NCBI GenBank assembly: GCA_036346275.1
Contig: CM070726.1
Span: 29,237,410-29,301,409, forward strand
Reading direction: 5' to 3'
Length of the DNA stretch: 64,000 nucleotides
Origin: Otatea glauca
Taxonomy: Eukaryota; Streptophyta; Magnoliopsida; Poales; Poaceae
In this document: positions 45,815 through 56,582 of the stretch, in pieces
How positions within the stretch are numbered: the first letter of the stretch is position 1
Layout: the number at the start of each line of letters is the position of its first letter
Translations under genes and position numbers: made by a program
Notes under the pieces: model-generated
Told to the model about the DNA's origin: nothing
The model's input: only the letters and a program-made list of their open reading frames with translations
The model's database searches: none

Positions 45815-48154
45815 TAAAAGATCGAAAAAGGCGACTAGAGGGGGGTGAATAGGAGCCAAATAGAATTTTCGAATAAACTCTCCCCCAAAAATTCAAACCA
45901 CCAAAAGACCAGAAAGAAACTGCACTGGTCGGGTATTTCTGGTGGATGAACAGTACCCCCGACCTACATAGGTCGGATGAACAGTACTCGGAATGAATAG
46001 TGTTCGGTCAACAAGACTTCGACCATCATCGGTCGGATGAGCAAGATCTCCCGACCTGAAGTGTTCGGGTGAGCAAGACTTCGACGGATGGATAAGACTC
46101 GACCTCTGAGGTCGGATGAACGAAGACTCGGGTGAATAGAAAATCAGACGCTCTCAAAAAGCAAATCGATGTAACTTTTGATCGGTGATCCAAAAGCAAT
46201 GAAAGTTGGTGTGCACCTCCCAAAGGATGTCAGAACCTATTTCAATCAACAATCGAAGGAATTAATACCAAGGTTCCGTCCTTTTCGCTTTAACAAATGC
46301 AACACCAAAAGCAGAGTCACGAACACGACTTCACCCAGAACTTGTGGTGGAGTTGATTGTCGAATATCCTTGGATGACTCTCCACAAATCACAGCAAGTA
46401 AGTACACGAAGAAACAACCCTTCAAACAAATAGAAACACCATCCAAAACTAGGCACGTAAATTGGTTTCTTGCAAAGCTGAATAGAAGAGGTTGTAGATT
46501 GCCTAGATGATTGGGATATGATCTATAGGAGATTCATCCAAAGAATCTTTCATCCTTGGCAACAAGAACCGAAGCCAATCAAGATTAAAGAAGCGCAAGT
46601 CACACGCTTACGCACTTTAAGAACACACAGATTTACAACTTGCAACAAGAACGTAAGGATTGCCTAAAAGATTGAAAGCACCAATCCAGAGAAGAGTTCA
46701 TCAATCATGAATTTCAACAAAGACTCAATAGCATGTAGAAGGAGATGAGGCAAATCCAAATTACGTAAAGTAAATCGCAAGAAGGTAAATGCGAATTTAT
46801 ATAATGTAATTCAAGTGCGTAATGTAAATACGTAAGAGAAATGAAACAAGAATATAAATGAAGAACATTTCATTTCGGAAGGGAGGTTTACAAAGCCTCA
46901 CAACAAAGTGGGCAAAGCTCAAATGAGCAAAAAAACCTCGAACCTCCAAAGAGGGAGGCTGCCCTACCCTCTATTTATAGTGACAGGATCAATTCCACCT
47001 TTGGATGTCCCGCTTCAATCCTAAGCCAACATCCAAGAGCCAGGATTTGATCCTTACACTGCACTCTCAACAACTCTCAACTACTCACGACACTTTCCTC
47101 ACCGCCACCCCCAAGGAGACACCCTCTCCCTGTCTATTCATAGCAGGCTTGGAACACCTACCACCCTTGGATGAGCCTCTAAACCCTAGAGCACTCCATC
47201 AAGGGCTGAGATTTTACCCACTCACAAAGCTATGCATGGGCTCACCCGAAACCCAACAACACAACGGGTTTTACATGCTTTTCAACTCACACTAACTTGA
47301 CCCGCTACTCTATCTTCCTGACCGCGATCCAACGGTCCTCCTAGATCAGAGCAGCTCCAAGTTAGCATCTCATTCATTCCTTTGTCTTCTCGGCTTGCAG
47401 CTACTCCCTGGCCTCAGTCATCTTTGGCGACACCTTGATCATCTGGACCTCAGCTCTCCCAGCCTAGTCCTGATCCCCTTCGCCTCACCATGACCTAGCT
47501 CCAAAGTCCTGCAACCATCATAGACAAGGAAACCACATCACATAGCAAGGTCCAACAACACATATCCATCTCAACAGAAAGATATACACTACGCTGACCA
47601 GCAAAACCCCGACCACACGTGGTCTGACCACTGGTCTCCATCCCGACCAACCATGGTCTGACCACTGGTCTCCATTCCGACCACTCAAGGTCGGACGACC
47701 CAACCACTGGGTCGGACGACCGGTCTCCGACCACCACGGCCAGCACCTCTGCAGGTCGGACAACCGGTCTTCGACCAACCAAAGACACGACCACTCGGGG
47801 TCGGACGACCGGTTCCGACCAGCCACGCCCTGCACTCTCTGGGTCGGACAACCGTCTCCGACCAACCAAAGACCGACCACTCGGGGTCGGACGACCGGGT
47901 CTCGACCACCAAAGCCTGACCTCTCGGGTCGGACGACCGACCACTCGGGGTCGGACGACCGGTCTCCAACCGACCAAAGCCCCGACCACTCAGGTGGACG
48001 ACCCACCACTGGGTCGGACGATCGTCTCCAACCAGTAACTCAAATTGCTCTAGCTCGAAAAACAATCCAAATCAAACTCAAACATGAGCACACCGTGCTC
48101 AAATAAAGTCAAATACTCATCACAAACATGGATGGACCTCCACATGGTCCTTCA
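45815..48154 (-). repeat. Element B 5' LTR
   Basis: This 2340-bp LTR is the partner of 24108-26504. Its terminus reads TAAAAG instead of TGAAAG, so the canonical TG has been mutated. The CpG arrays (45925-46130 and 47600-48045) are shorter than in the partner. Confidence 0.93.
46971..46980 (-). promoter_or_regulatory. TATA-like box in the 5' LTR of B
   Basis: The minus strand reads CTATAAATAG, conserved at 25317-25326 in the other LTR. It points toward gag. Confidence 0.45.
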
Positions 48155-48270
48155 ATATCTAATACTATCGGTTTTCAATAAAAAAACCGACACAAATACT
48201 TGTTCAATACTATCGGTTCTGAAGAAAAAACCGACACAAATATCAATCACTATTGGTTTTCCAGACAAAG
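48155..48270. repeat. Palindromic CACTA array, continuation after element B
   Basis: Units CTATCGGTTTTC..AAAACCGACAC continue the array at 22898-24107. The first bases atatc are the right target duplication of B. Confidence 0.85.
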
Positions 48271-48771
48271 CAAGATGAAGTCTGATTTCGTAGAATTCAT
48301 TGATGAAAGAGTAAAAAGGCCACAACTTTTACAGATATAGTTGGAATTCTTTCAAATTTTGCATAAACATACTTTGGGATATTACAGGTCTATTCGAAAA
48401 AGAATTTTTGAAAAAAGAGTTAGCACTAAAAAAAGATTCAAGAATTCACTTTGTAAGCATGATTCTAGCTTATAGACTGTAAAAGTCAAAATTTATGCAA
48501 TTAAAGTCCAGGTTTTTCCAAATTTTCCGTAAATAAACTTTGGACTAGTTAGAAGCTTTCCCAAAAAGAAAAATATGTAAACAAATTTTCTGATATGTAA
48601 ACGAATGACCAACTAGTAAGTAGATTTCAAATATGTCACAATGTTCCATGAGAGATTATAACCGTACAACTTTACCCAAACAAAAGGCACGATAAAACAT
48701 ATGTCTTAAACACTAATAGCTTAAAGCAAATGAACAGCATGATAAAATGAACAAACAATACAATATTTCCT
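48271..48771. other. CACTA non-coding stretch resembling the element C interior
   Basis: No gene. The block at about 48320-48600 (CATAAACATACTTTGG, AAAGTCAAAATTT, AAATAAACTTTGGACTA, GAAGCTTTCCCAAAAAG) follows the order of the repeats at about 36030-36280 in element C. It ends at the transposase stop codon. Confidence 0.5.
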
Positions 48772-51700
48772 TTAGTTACAGTATAACCCTTCTTGATGAT
48801 CTACGCGCACGTAATTTCTTCGATGTGTGTCGTCATCCCCGCTAAGATAGGCCCCATCTGCAAATGGAGGTATTTCATCAAATTGATTGTATTCTTCTTC
48901 ATCTACGACATTTTCGACACCAACGATCCGCCGCTTACTGTGAAGGACAACGTGCAACCTCGGATTGGCCGGATCATGCACATAGAAGATTTAATTTGCT
49001 TGCTTCGCAAGTACGAACGGGTCATCTTTATAGGCGAGTCTGCTTAGATCCACAAGAGTAAAACTTCTCTTGTCGACCTTCACTCCATGTGTTAGTCCCA
49101 CCCACTTACATCGGAATAATGGAATTTGGTATATTCCGTAATCGAGCTCCCAAATTTCTATGATCATCCTATAATACGAGTACATTGCCGTTGAGGATCC
49201 TCCTTTCGAGTGATGTACATCAGAAAGAGCATCTATGCTTACACCACTGTTTTGAACAGTACTCTTCGCATCTTGACTTTCAGTGTAAAAGGTGTACCCA
49301 TTAATATCGTACTCCTGCCATGTCTGTACATTAAATCTAGGTCCGTCAGCCAACCATTTAACATTCTCACTAACAGAGAACTCTACCGTTTGTTTGAACC
49401 ATGTAACAAATCTATCGTTGTGTTCTCGCATGATGGAAAGCTCATCCATATGTGGATTCTCTTCCCGTAATATCAACTTATGCTGCTCGATGTACCCTGC
49501 AACTTCGTGGCTGCACGCAAGATCAAATGCGCTTTGCAATACATATCAAAAAGTGGCCTCGTTAGTTTCGACCCCACGGTTCCTTTGCCAGCAAGTCTGC
49601 CCTCGTGGCGAGATACAGGAACACCGATTGCTTGTCTTTTCCCGAGATAGTCCACACAAAACCCAATAACCTCTTCACCCCATAACCTTTCACAATACTA
49701 CCCAAGCTTCACCGATTCCTCACATAGGACTTTAATATACCCATGTACCTCTCGAACGGATACATGTAACGAAGAAAGCGGGTCCACATATCTTAATCTC
49801 TCTAACAAGGTGAACAACAAGGTGGACCATGACGTCGAAGAACGACGGTGGAAATGCATCTCAAGTCGACATAAAGTCCGCACCACCTCCTCCGTAAGTT
49901 GTCTAGCATGTCGGGTCAATAATTTTGCAGAGATCGCATTGAAGAAGTAACACAGCCGTGATTGCAAACCCGACATCCTCCGCGAATATTTCGGATTGCA
50001 GGCGGGAGCATTTGGGTCATCAAGACATGGCATCGTGGGACTTCATGCCCAACAACTTCAAATCATCCAAGGACACAAGCTTCTTAATGTTCGCGGAGTA
50101 GCCAGATGGAACTTTAATACCATGGAGACATTTGCAAAAGTCCTCTTCCTCCTTCTTGGACAGGGTGTAGCATGCAGCGGGGATATACGGACCTTTTCCA
50201 TCCTCCTCTATCACTGCAAGCCTGGGCCTGATTCCCATGTAGGCCATGTCGCGACGAGCATTCACACCATCCTTTGTCTTTCCAGGTATGTTCAGCAGGA
50301 TACCAACCAAATTGTCGCAGACATTCTTCTCAACGTGCATGACATCAATACAATGCCGAACATCTAACTCCTTCCAGTACGGTAAGTTCCAAAATATTGA
50401 CCTCTTCTTCCAAATGGTCCTAGAACGAACAGATTTACGGCTCTTTCCAGATGAACATCGATATCCTCTACACGTGAATATACTTGCCTTCCACTCATAG
50501 GTGCGGTGCCGAACGGACTTCCTCTTCCCATCAAATTTGTCATCCATCTTACGGTATCGATGACTTCGAGGTAGAAACCTACGGTGACCCACATACACGC
50601 TTTCTTGGAATTCGCACCATAGGCTCTCGGTCTCCTCTTCACAAATAGGACACGCTTTTGCTCCTTTCGCATCAGAGTCCGTCAAATTACCAAGAGCCGG
50701 AAATCATTTATGGTGCGAATACCATAGCCCGTAGGGTGAAATGCTCTCTCTCAGACGCATCCCACACAATGACCCCGTCATTCCACAATTTTACCAAATC
50801 CTCGATCAATGGAGCGAGGTACACATCAATATCATTTCCGACTGTTTGGGTCCCGAGATTAGCAACGACATCATGATATACTTCCGCTTCATGCACAACC
50901 AAGGAGGGAGGTTGTAGATACACAATGAATCGCCACGTCTTTGGACGATCGCTCATGTTACCAAACGGATTCATTCCATCGGTACTCAATCCAAATCTTA
51001 TGTTCCTTATTTCGCACCAAACTCCTCATGTTTCCAATCGATGTTTCTCCATTGAGCGAATCGTGAGGTGTCTCAGCTTGCCATCTTCCTTTCGAGACTC
51101 ATAATGCCAACGCAACAATTTTGCTTCTCTAGGATTTGCAAACAACCTCTCCAGACGGGGAATGATGGGCAAGTACCACAATACCTTGGCCGGTGCACCT
51201 TTAGTGACCTCTTCACCCTCGTTGCCCCGGCTCTTACGCTTCTTGTCGTTACGCTTCTCCTTTTGTTTGTACCAAGGCACACCGCAAACTGGACAAATGT
51301 GCAGCTCCTGATGTGCGTTACGGTACAAGATGCAATCATTTGGATATGCATGTATCCTTTCTATTTCCATTCCCATGGGACATAGTAGCTTCTTCGCTTC
51401 ATAAATGCTTGTTGGCAACTCGTTTCCCTCCGGAAGCAGATCCGATAGAAGAACTAGAAGTGCATTGAAACTTGTATCTGTCCAACGGTGTTTTGCCTTC
51501 AGTTCGAACAATGCAAGGACCGAACTCAACTTGGTGTATCTCGCTTTGCAACTTTGTGAACAGTGGTTTCGCATCATCTTCCATCAAGCTTTTAAACTTT
51601 CCAAACTCTCTTTCTGTGTAATTACCCACCACATCCCGCAACATTTGCTCCAAATTCTCCTCCTCAAACATATCAAACTACAACTCATCATCCGGTTCCA

Positions 51701-51985
51701 CCGTGTCTTCATTGCATACCGGCAGGGTACTACCTGTCTCCCCGTGATGGATCCAACACGTGTAATTCCTCACGAAGCCACGTCGAATCAGGTGTTCCTC
51801 AATTTGAGCTGAGTTGTTAAATCTTCTTAGATTGGTGCAATCAATGCAAGGACAATATATGAAGTTTACACCCCTCCTCACCATGTCCTCTTCGGCAATT
51901 TTTTGAACTCCTTAACACCCTCCAAATTCAAAGACTCACATGACTTTTTGCATACATCCATTCCTTACGGTTCATCCGCAATTAA
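48772..51985 (-). pseudogene. TNP2-type CACTA transposase, disrupted
   Basis: The coding order is that of plant TNP2 (Transposase_21) proteins. The N-terminal transposase-associated zinc domain (51678-51985) has VNFIYCPCIDCTN and HLIRRGFVRNYTCWIHHGE, after frameshifts near the likely start at about 51985. The next segment (51026-51577) has LYRNAHQELHICPVCGVPWY. Then come NPFGNMSDRPKTW and GNDIDVYLAPLIEDLVKLW (50708-50989), and RHCIDVMHVEKNVCDNLVG with LLNIPGKTKDG (50020-50685). ARQLTEEVVRTLCRLEMHF follows (about 49850-49920). The C-terminal DUF4216-like part (48772-49539) has GYTFYTESQDAKSTVQNSGV, IEIWELDYG, FTLVDLSRLAYKDDPFVLA and RRIVGVENVVDEEEYNQFDE, ending in a normal stop. At least five frameshifts and a few stops inactivate it. 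Confidence 0.93.
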
Positions 51986-53060
51986 ACTTCACACAATAAA
52001 TTAAGCACAAACTGGAGCGACAGCAAGCTAACTATTTGAAATATTGAGACATCATTTCAATTAATATTACCTTTGCAAAATAGATGATAATTTCTGCAAC
52101 ATATATGAAATATGTACTCCTATCGATACCTAGATTCTTCCCCTGGTTTAGAGCTTCCAATTTCCTAGATAAGAGACATACATTTTTAACATGAACAATG
52201 ATATCAAACAATCTAATTATATAGTGCAAGAGCTCATGATCTTTTGACTACAACGAAACAAAACAAGGGTACCAACGATGACTCCTAATCTCAAAATAGG
52301 TTTGGTCCTAATCCCATTCGAGGATATGTGGTTCGACAAGTTCCTAAGCCGTTGTACAACTCAGAGAAAATTTGAAGACATCTCGCTATTCTCCATATAC
52401 ACGCCTCGACAACAGGTCAAGAGGGTGTGTATCCGGAGAATACCAGGAGACGCTACCAAATCTCTACTCATGATTGTACAACACACTTCGAGAACTTGCC
52501 CAAGCACATATCCTCGAACTGCCTAAAGAACGTGGACAATTGAGACGCGCCGCTTATAAATATGCCATTTCGTTCGGTATATTTATAAACAAGCATCCTC
52601 GAACGGGAGACGTAGGTTCCGCACCCTAAACTCTAGCATTCATCAGGTGACAGCAATAATAATTCCATATTAACATCAAAGCACTACAAATTAAGATAAT
52701 TAAATACATGTGTACATGCTTGTGAAATAAAGGGTGTGAAATCTGATAGGACATACACAATACCAGTGCAATCTAAATTTTATTCGCGACATATCAAAAT
52801 TACATAGTGCAAAATTAAAGGGGTTTGAAGGATGCTCACATTTTGAAGAAAACCACAAATTATGCAAAATGAGGGGAAATCTCCTCAAGTTATGGCTTCA
52901 AATTTACCCTCTTAACACCCACCCTTGAGGATTTCAAATTTTCTCACCCAAGTATTGCTTCCAACCACAGAATATGAGCTATTTTTTCTGGTGGCGGCGG
53001 AGAAACCTCCTCTGGAACAATAACAGAGAAGAGTTCAGCTCGAGTGGTATAAATAACCTA
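51986..53060. other. CACTA right internal region upstream of the transposase
   Basis: This should hold the 5' untranslated region and promoter of the minus-strand transposase, but no clear promoter stands out. It contains the second stem-loop block (52528-52637). Short plus-strand reading frames, such as 52278-52526, show no recognised motif. Confidence 0.5.
52528..52637 (+). repeat. Stem-loop block, copy 2 of 2 in the CACTA element
   Basis: AACGTGGACAATTGAGAC is followed by CTTATAAATATGCC..GGTATATTTATAAACAAG and CTCGAACGGGAGACGTAGG. The stem is kept relative to copy 1 (21243-21351) despite base changes, with G.T pairs at different positions. Both copies have the same orientation. Confidence 0.7.
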
Positions 53061-53062
53061 AC

Positions 53063-53576
53063 GAGGTACATCACTATCGGTTCTCATATAAAAAGCGATA
53101 GTGATGTGATCATGTACATCACAGTCGGTTCTCATAAGACAAGCGATAGTGATTATCATAGTCATCACTATCGGTTCCCACATAAGAAGCGATAGTGATG
53201 AGCACGTACACATCACTATCGGTTCTTATTTAAGAAGCGATAGTGATGATAATGCACATCACTATCGCTTCTCACAAAAGAACCGATAGTGATGTGCATT
53301 ATCATCACTATCGCTTCTTAAATAAGAACCGATAGTGATGTGTACGTGCTCATCACTATCGCTTCTTATGTGGGAACCGATAGTAATGGTAATGCAAATC
53401 ACTATCACTTCTCGCATAAGAACCGATTGTAATGTTCCCAGTGCACATCACTATCACCTCTAACCTGAGAACAGATAGTGATTATGATTAATGCCTCTCC
53501 TAAGTCATCTATCACAATCGTTTCTTCCTAAAAACTTAAGAACCGACACAGATGAAGCGATAGTGATGCACCATTC
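53063..53576. repeat. CACTA right subterminal repeats with near-perfect palindrome
   Basis: CATCACTATCGGTTCT and its complement alternate about a dozen times. Arms 53163-53272 and 53279-53388 pair over 110 nt with two mismatches around a 6-nt loop. The last units before the terminus are more diverged. Confidence 0.9.
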
Positions 53577-53586
53577 TGTAGTAGTG
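53577..53586. repeat. CACTA right terminal inverted repeat
   Basis: TGTAGTAGTG is the exact complement of the left terminus. It is followed by the target duplication tag (53587-53589). Confidence 0.93.
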
Positions 53587-53589
53587 TAG

Positions 53590-53672
53590 CCTCCACCAAG
53601 GATTCTAACTGTTGTTACTAAACCCCTGAAAAATTCAGGAAAATCGTCACTACCGCCATGTAGGGCCAGTAG
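53590..53672 (-). repeat. X 3' LTR, piece 3
   Basis: CCTCCACCAAGGATTCTAAC continues the X LTR directly from the TATTTATAG block at 20314, as in the A LTR near 16040. It is cut at 53672 by a solo LTR, with duplication agtag (53668-53672). Confidence 0.85.
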
Positions 53673-56577
53673 TGTAACATCCCAAAATTTGAGATTTGGA
53701 ATGTTGATTTCAGAAATAAACCATTTGCATTTTCTTGAATTAATCCCAGCTTAATTTGAATTTTCCTTAAATGAAAGGATTTAATTTGACTAAACTATTC
53801 ATCAAACTAAAGAATTTCAGTTTTAGTTGGGTTCCTTGTGCTCCAAGGAATTTTTCTGTATTTTTGGGGATTTTTCTGAATTTATTTGATATTTATTTGA
53901 ATTTATTTGCATTCATTCGAATTTCTGGATATTTCTTAAATCAGAAAATGATTTTAATTTTCCAAAAACCCTCTCGGGCCGAAGCTGCTCCGGCCCGTTC
54001 CCAGCCCGCCTTCTCGCCCGCTTCTCCCCGGTCGGCCACTCGCGTCGGCTGCTTCGCCGAGCCGCCTCCTCGGCCGCCGCCTCCTCCGGCCGGCCGGCTC
54101 CGCCCAGCCCGCCGCCGCCGCTCGCTCGCCGCGGCCCAAGAGCCAGCTCCGTGCGCGCCGCCACCGCTCGAAACCCTAACCCTAACGGACTCGGATTCGC
54201 GCGCGCGCGTCGTTCGAGTTCGTGCCTTCACGCCTCCTAGGCTATAAAAGCCCGCGCCGCACCCCTCCGAGGTTCACCGTGTTCGCCGCCCCTTTTGCCC
54301 CACTTCGCGCGCCCGAGACATCGCTGTTGCGCGCGCGAGCTCGCCGGAGTCGCCGTCGCCGCCGAAGCTTCTCCGTCGCCGTCTAGCCGCTCTGGTGCGT
54401 CCCGCCGTAGCCGCACGCCTCTTTGCGTTGCCGTGACGTCCTCGTCCGGATCCCGTTGCCGCGCCCGATCATCGCCGCCGCGCCGCTGTTCGTGTCATCT
54501 TCTCCACCTCCGGTGAGTGGCGCCGCCGCCTCGCCGTCGACCTTCGGGCCGCGCGCTCGCCGTTGGATCTCCGGTAAGACGGGCCGGATTGCGCCACGCC
54601 TCTCCCGCAGCAGATGCCACGTGGCGCTCGTCCGCTCCCTCGTCCGTCGCGCGACACGTGGCTACCGCCTCGTCAAGACGCCGCGTGGCCGCCGACGTAC
54701 CCGCCTGCGTCAGCCGAATTGCCCGCGTCATCACTGGCGTCACGCGTGCGCCGGGTGCACGGTGGACCGGCGCAGCGCCGTGGACCGAGTCCACCGTGAG
54801 CCGGCTGACGTCAGCGTTGCGCAATAAATCCTTTTTCCGTACAAAAATAAATCCAGAAATTCTGATTTTCTGTATTTTCTCTGAATTTAATCTTTCGGAG
54901 GCCCGTTCTCACTCATACGAACTCCGATTGAGGCGATTCAAGTTTCTAAATTTTTCTAAAATCAAGATCTATCTTCCAGAGCCATTTATTTTCAGTTTTG
55001 AGCTTGTTTGAGTCTCGGTTTGGTATTTATTTGGTTTCGTTGCTTCTTTTCCAGTAGACGCTAATTCCGAGGGAGCGAACGAAGACTTCGAAGACCAAGA
55101 TTCAGCACTAGATAAGCAAAGGCAAGTCGTAATCCTTTGATCATATTGATCCTATGTTTACAAAAGTAATTTACTTTTATACAATTGCATGCTACTTTGT
55201 GTATCAATGCTTATTTAATGGGTGTAGATGTATACCTAGCTGACATTATGCCACCTTGATTAGTTGTATGCCATGTATCCATTGTTAAACCTAGGTTAGG
55301 ACATTACTAGTTGGACATAATTATTATACCAACATTGGGTTATCGTAGCTATGCTTAGACATGCTTACATATACGTTGGGATTCATGTCACATGTTGAAT
55401 AATGTTAATCTTGACCTAATGAGATATCGAATCGTGGCCGTTAGCCACTGTTGTAAAATTTGTTGTACCATGGCGGGGTTTGCCATTGGTCTTGGTTGAA
55501 CGAATTGTTTTCCCTCAGGCAAGTGATCGTGCAGTAAAGGGGGTGCTTTCTAGCACATTGGGATGTGGATGTCTTGCCTGAGACAACTTAAGGACTTAAT
55601 CTTGTGCGCCATTGAACTGGGCCTAACCGTACTACCACATGTCTGGAATGGGACAGACCTAGCTGATTAATTTGCAATGTCTAGCCTTGAGTACTGCCAG
55701 TTGGTGGTGTGGGTTCCGGGATGGACGGGTAGATTCGCAAGGCGCAAGAGGGGCCCTAATGGGCGAAACCTTAGCGGCAGCGTCCGAGTTTAGACAATGC
55801 ATTGTAAAGGCTCATCATGATATCTCTGCGACACACCAAAGGAAGTGTGTTAGTAACGCTTGCACAAAGAGATGTTCATGTCTTGTGGGTAAAGTTGTAC
55901 AACCTCCGCAGAGTGTAAAACTATTCGAATAGCGCGTCATGGTCATGGACAAGCCCGGAATTTCACATGGGGTATAGAGTGTTTCATAAAATGTGGAATG
56001 TGGAATTGTTGGGATGTGAACGGGAGTTCACTGTTGTTTTGTTGTCTATCATTGATCTATCGATTATTTATTTATGTTTTCATAAATATGCTTTCAATCT
56101 ATTTATTGTATTTCAATTCAAGTTATTGCTTTCGCAAAAGAACTATATAGCCATCATTGTCAAGCGTGCATAAATATATTGCATCATTTCCCTACGGCTT
56201 CTTGAGTACCTTTGTACTCACGGCTTTATGCCCTTGTTGATCGATTCTTTGAAGGAGATAATGAATATCATGAGGAGGAATTCTATGAAGACTACGTGGA
56301 TTAGAAGGCGTTCCCAGCACGATTGCACGTGGCATGTCGAATGGTTCAAGTTATCTTTTCCATTGCAATAGTATTTGTTTCTTAAGCCCTTAAGGCATAA
56401 TGGTGTAAACATTGACCATAAGGTCGTTTGCTTTATTTAATAATAATTTGCTTCTTCTTAATTAATTCGTTGTATAGAATGGTATTTCATCTATGTTTCC
56501 ACTGTGTGCACTAGCGTGATCCTGGACTAGTGCAGTATACACAGAGGGTTTCGGATTTGCAAATCCGGGTCCCGACA
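53673..56577 (+). mobile_element. Solo gypsy-type LTR in the X LTR
   Basis: This 2905-bp unit runs from TGTAACATCCCAAAATTTG to GGGTCCCGACA, with a perfect 5-bp duplication agtag (53668-53672 and 56578-56582) and no internal domain. It is the same family as 16528-19604 and 59471-62566 but more diverged. It has a plus-strand TATAAAAG at 54243-54250, at the position of the TATA in the D LTR. Long GC-rich frames at 53950-55010 occur on both strands and reflect composition. Confidence 0.93.
54243..54250 (+). promoter_or_regulatory. TATA-like box in a solo gypsy-type LTR
   Basis: TATAAAAG is followed about 25-30 nt later by GAGGTTCACCGTG, a block also present after the TATA of the D LTR (GAGGTTCATCCTTG). 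That conservation supports a promoter region. Confidence 0.5.
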
Positions 56578-56582
56578 AGTAG

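Larger units (their letters stand above)
24108..48154 (-). mobile_element. Sirevirus B, Ty1/copia element split by element C
   Basis: The LTRs start TGAAAGATCGAAAAAGGCGA (left) or TAAAAGATCG (right) and end GGTCCTTCA. Flanks atctc (24103-24107) and atatc (48155-48159) form a target duplication with one mutation. PBS, gag, protease, integrase, reverse transcriptase and RNase H follow on the minus strand. No env-like ORF was found between pol and the 3' LTR. Without element C it is about 12.5 kb. Confidence 0.92.
20315..53586 (-). mobile_element. CACTA (En/Spm-type) DNA transposon, 33 kb with nested insertions
   Basis: The ends are CACTACTACA (20315-20324) and TGTAGTAGTG (53577-53586), a 10-bp perfect terminal inverted repeat, flanked by the 3-bp duplication tag on both sides. 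CACTA elements typically make 3-bp duplications. Both ends carry dense subterminal repeats (CTATCGGTTCT..AGCGATAG). A TNP2-type transposase pseudogene is on the minus strand at the right side. Without Sirevirus B (24,047 bp), the element is about 9.2 kb. Confidence 0.93.

Noticed and set aside
45180..45848. 222-codon plus-strand frame in element B
   Set aside because: It is the antisense shadow of gag, whose motifs are on the minus strand.
52278..52526. 82-codon plus-strand frame upstream of the transposase
   Set aside because: No recognisable motif, opposite strand to the transposon genes; could be chance.
53913..55011. Overlapping 60-164 codon frames in the second solo LTR
   Set aside because: Same reason: a GC-rich LTR segment open in most frames.
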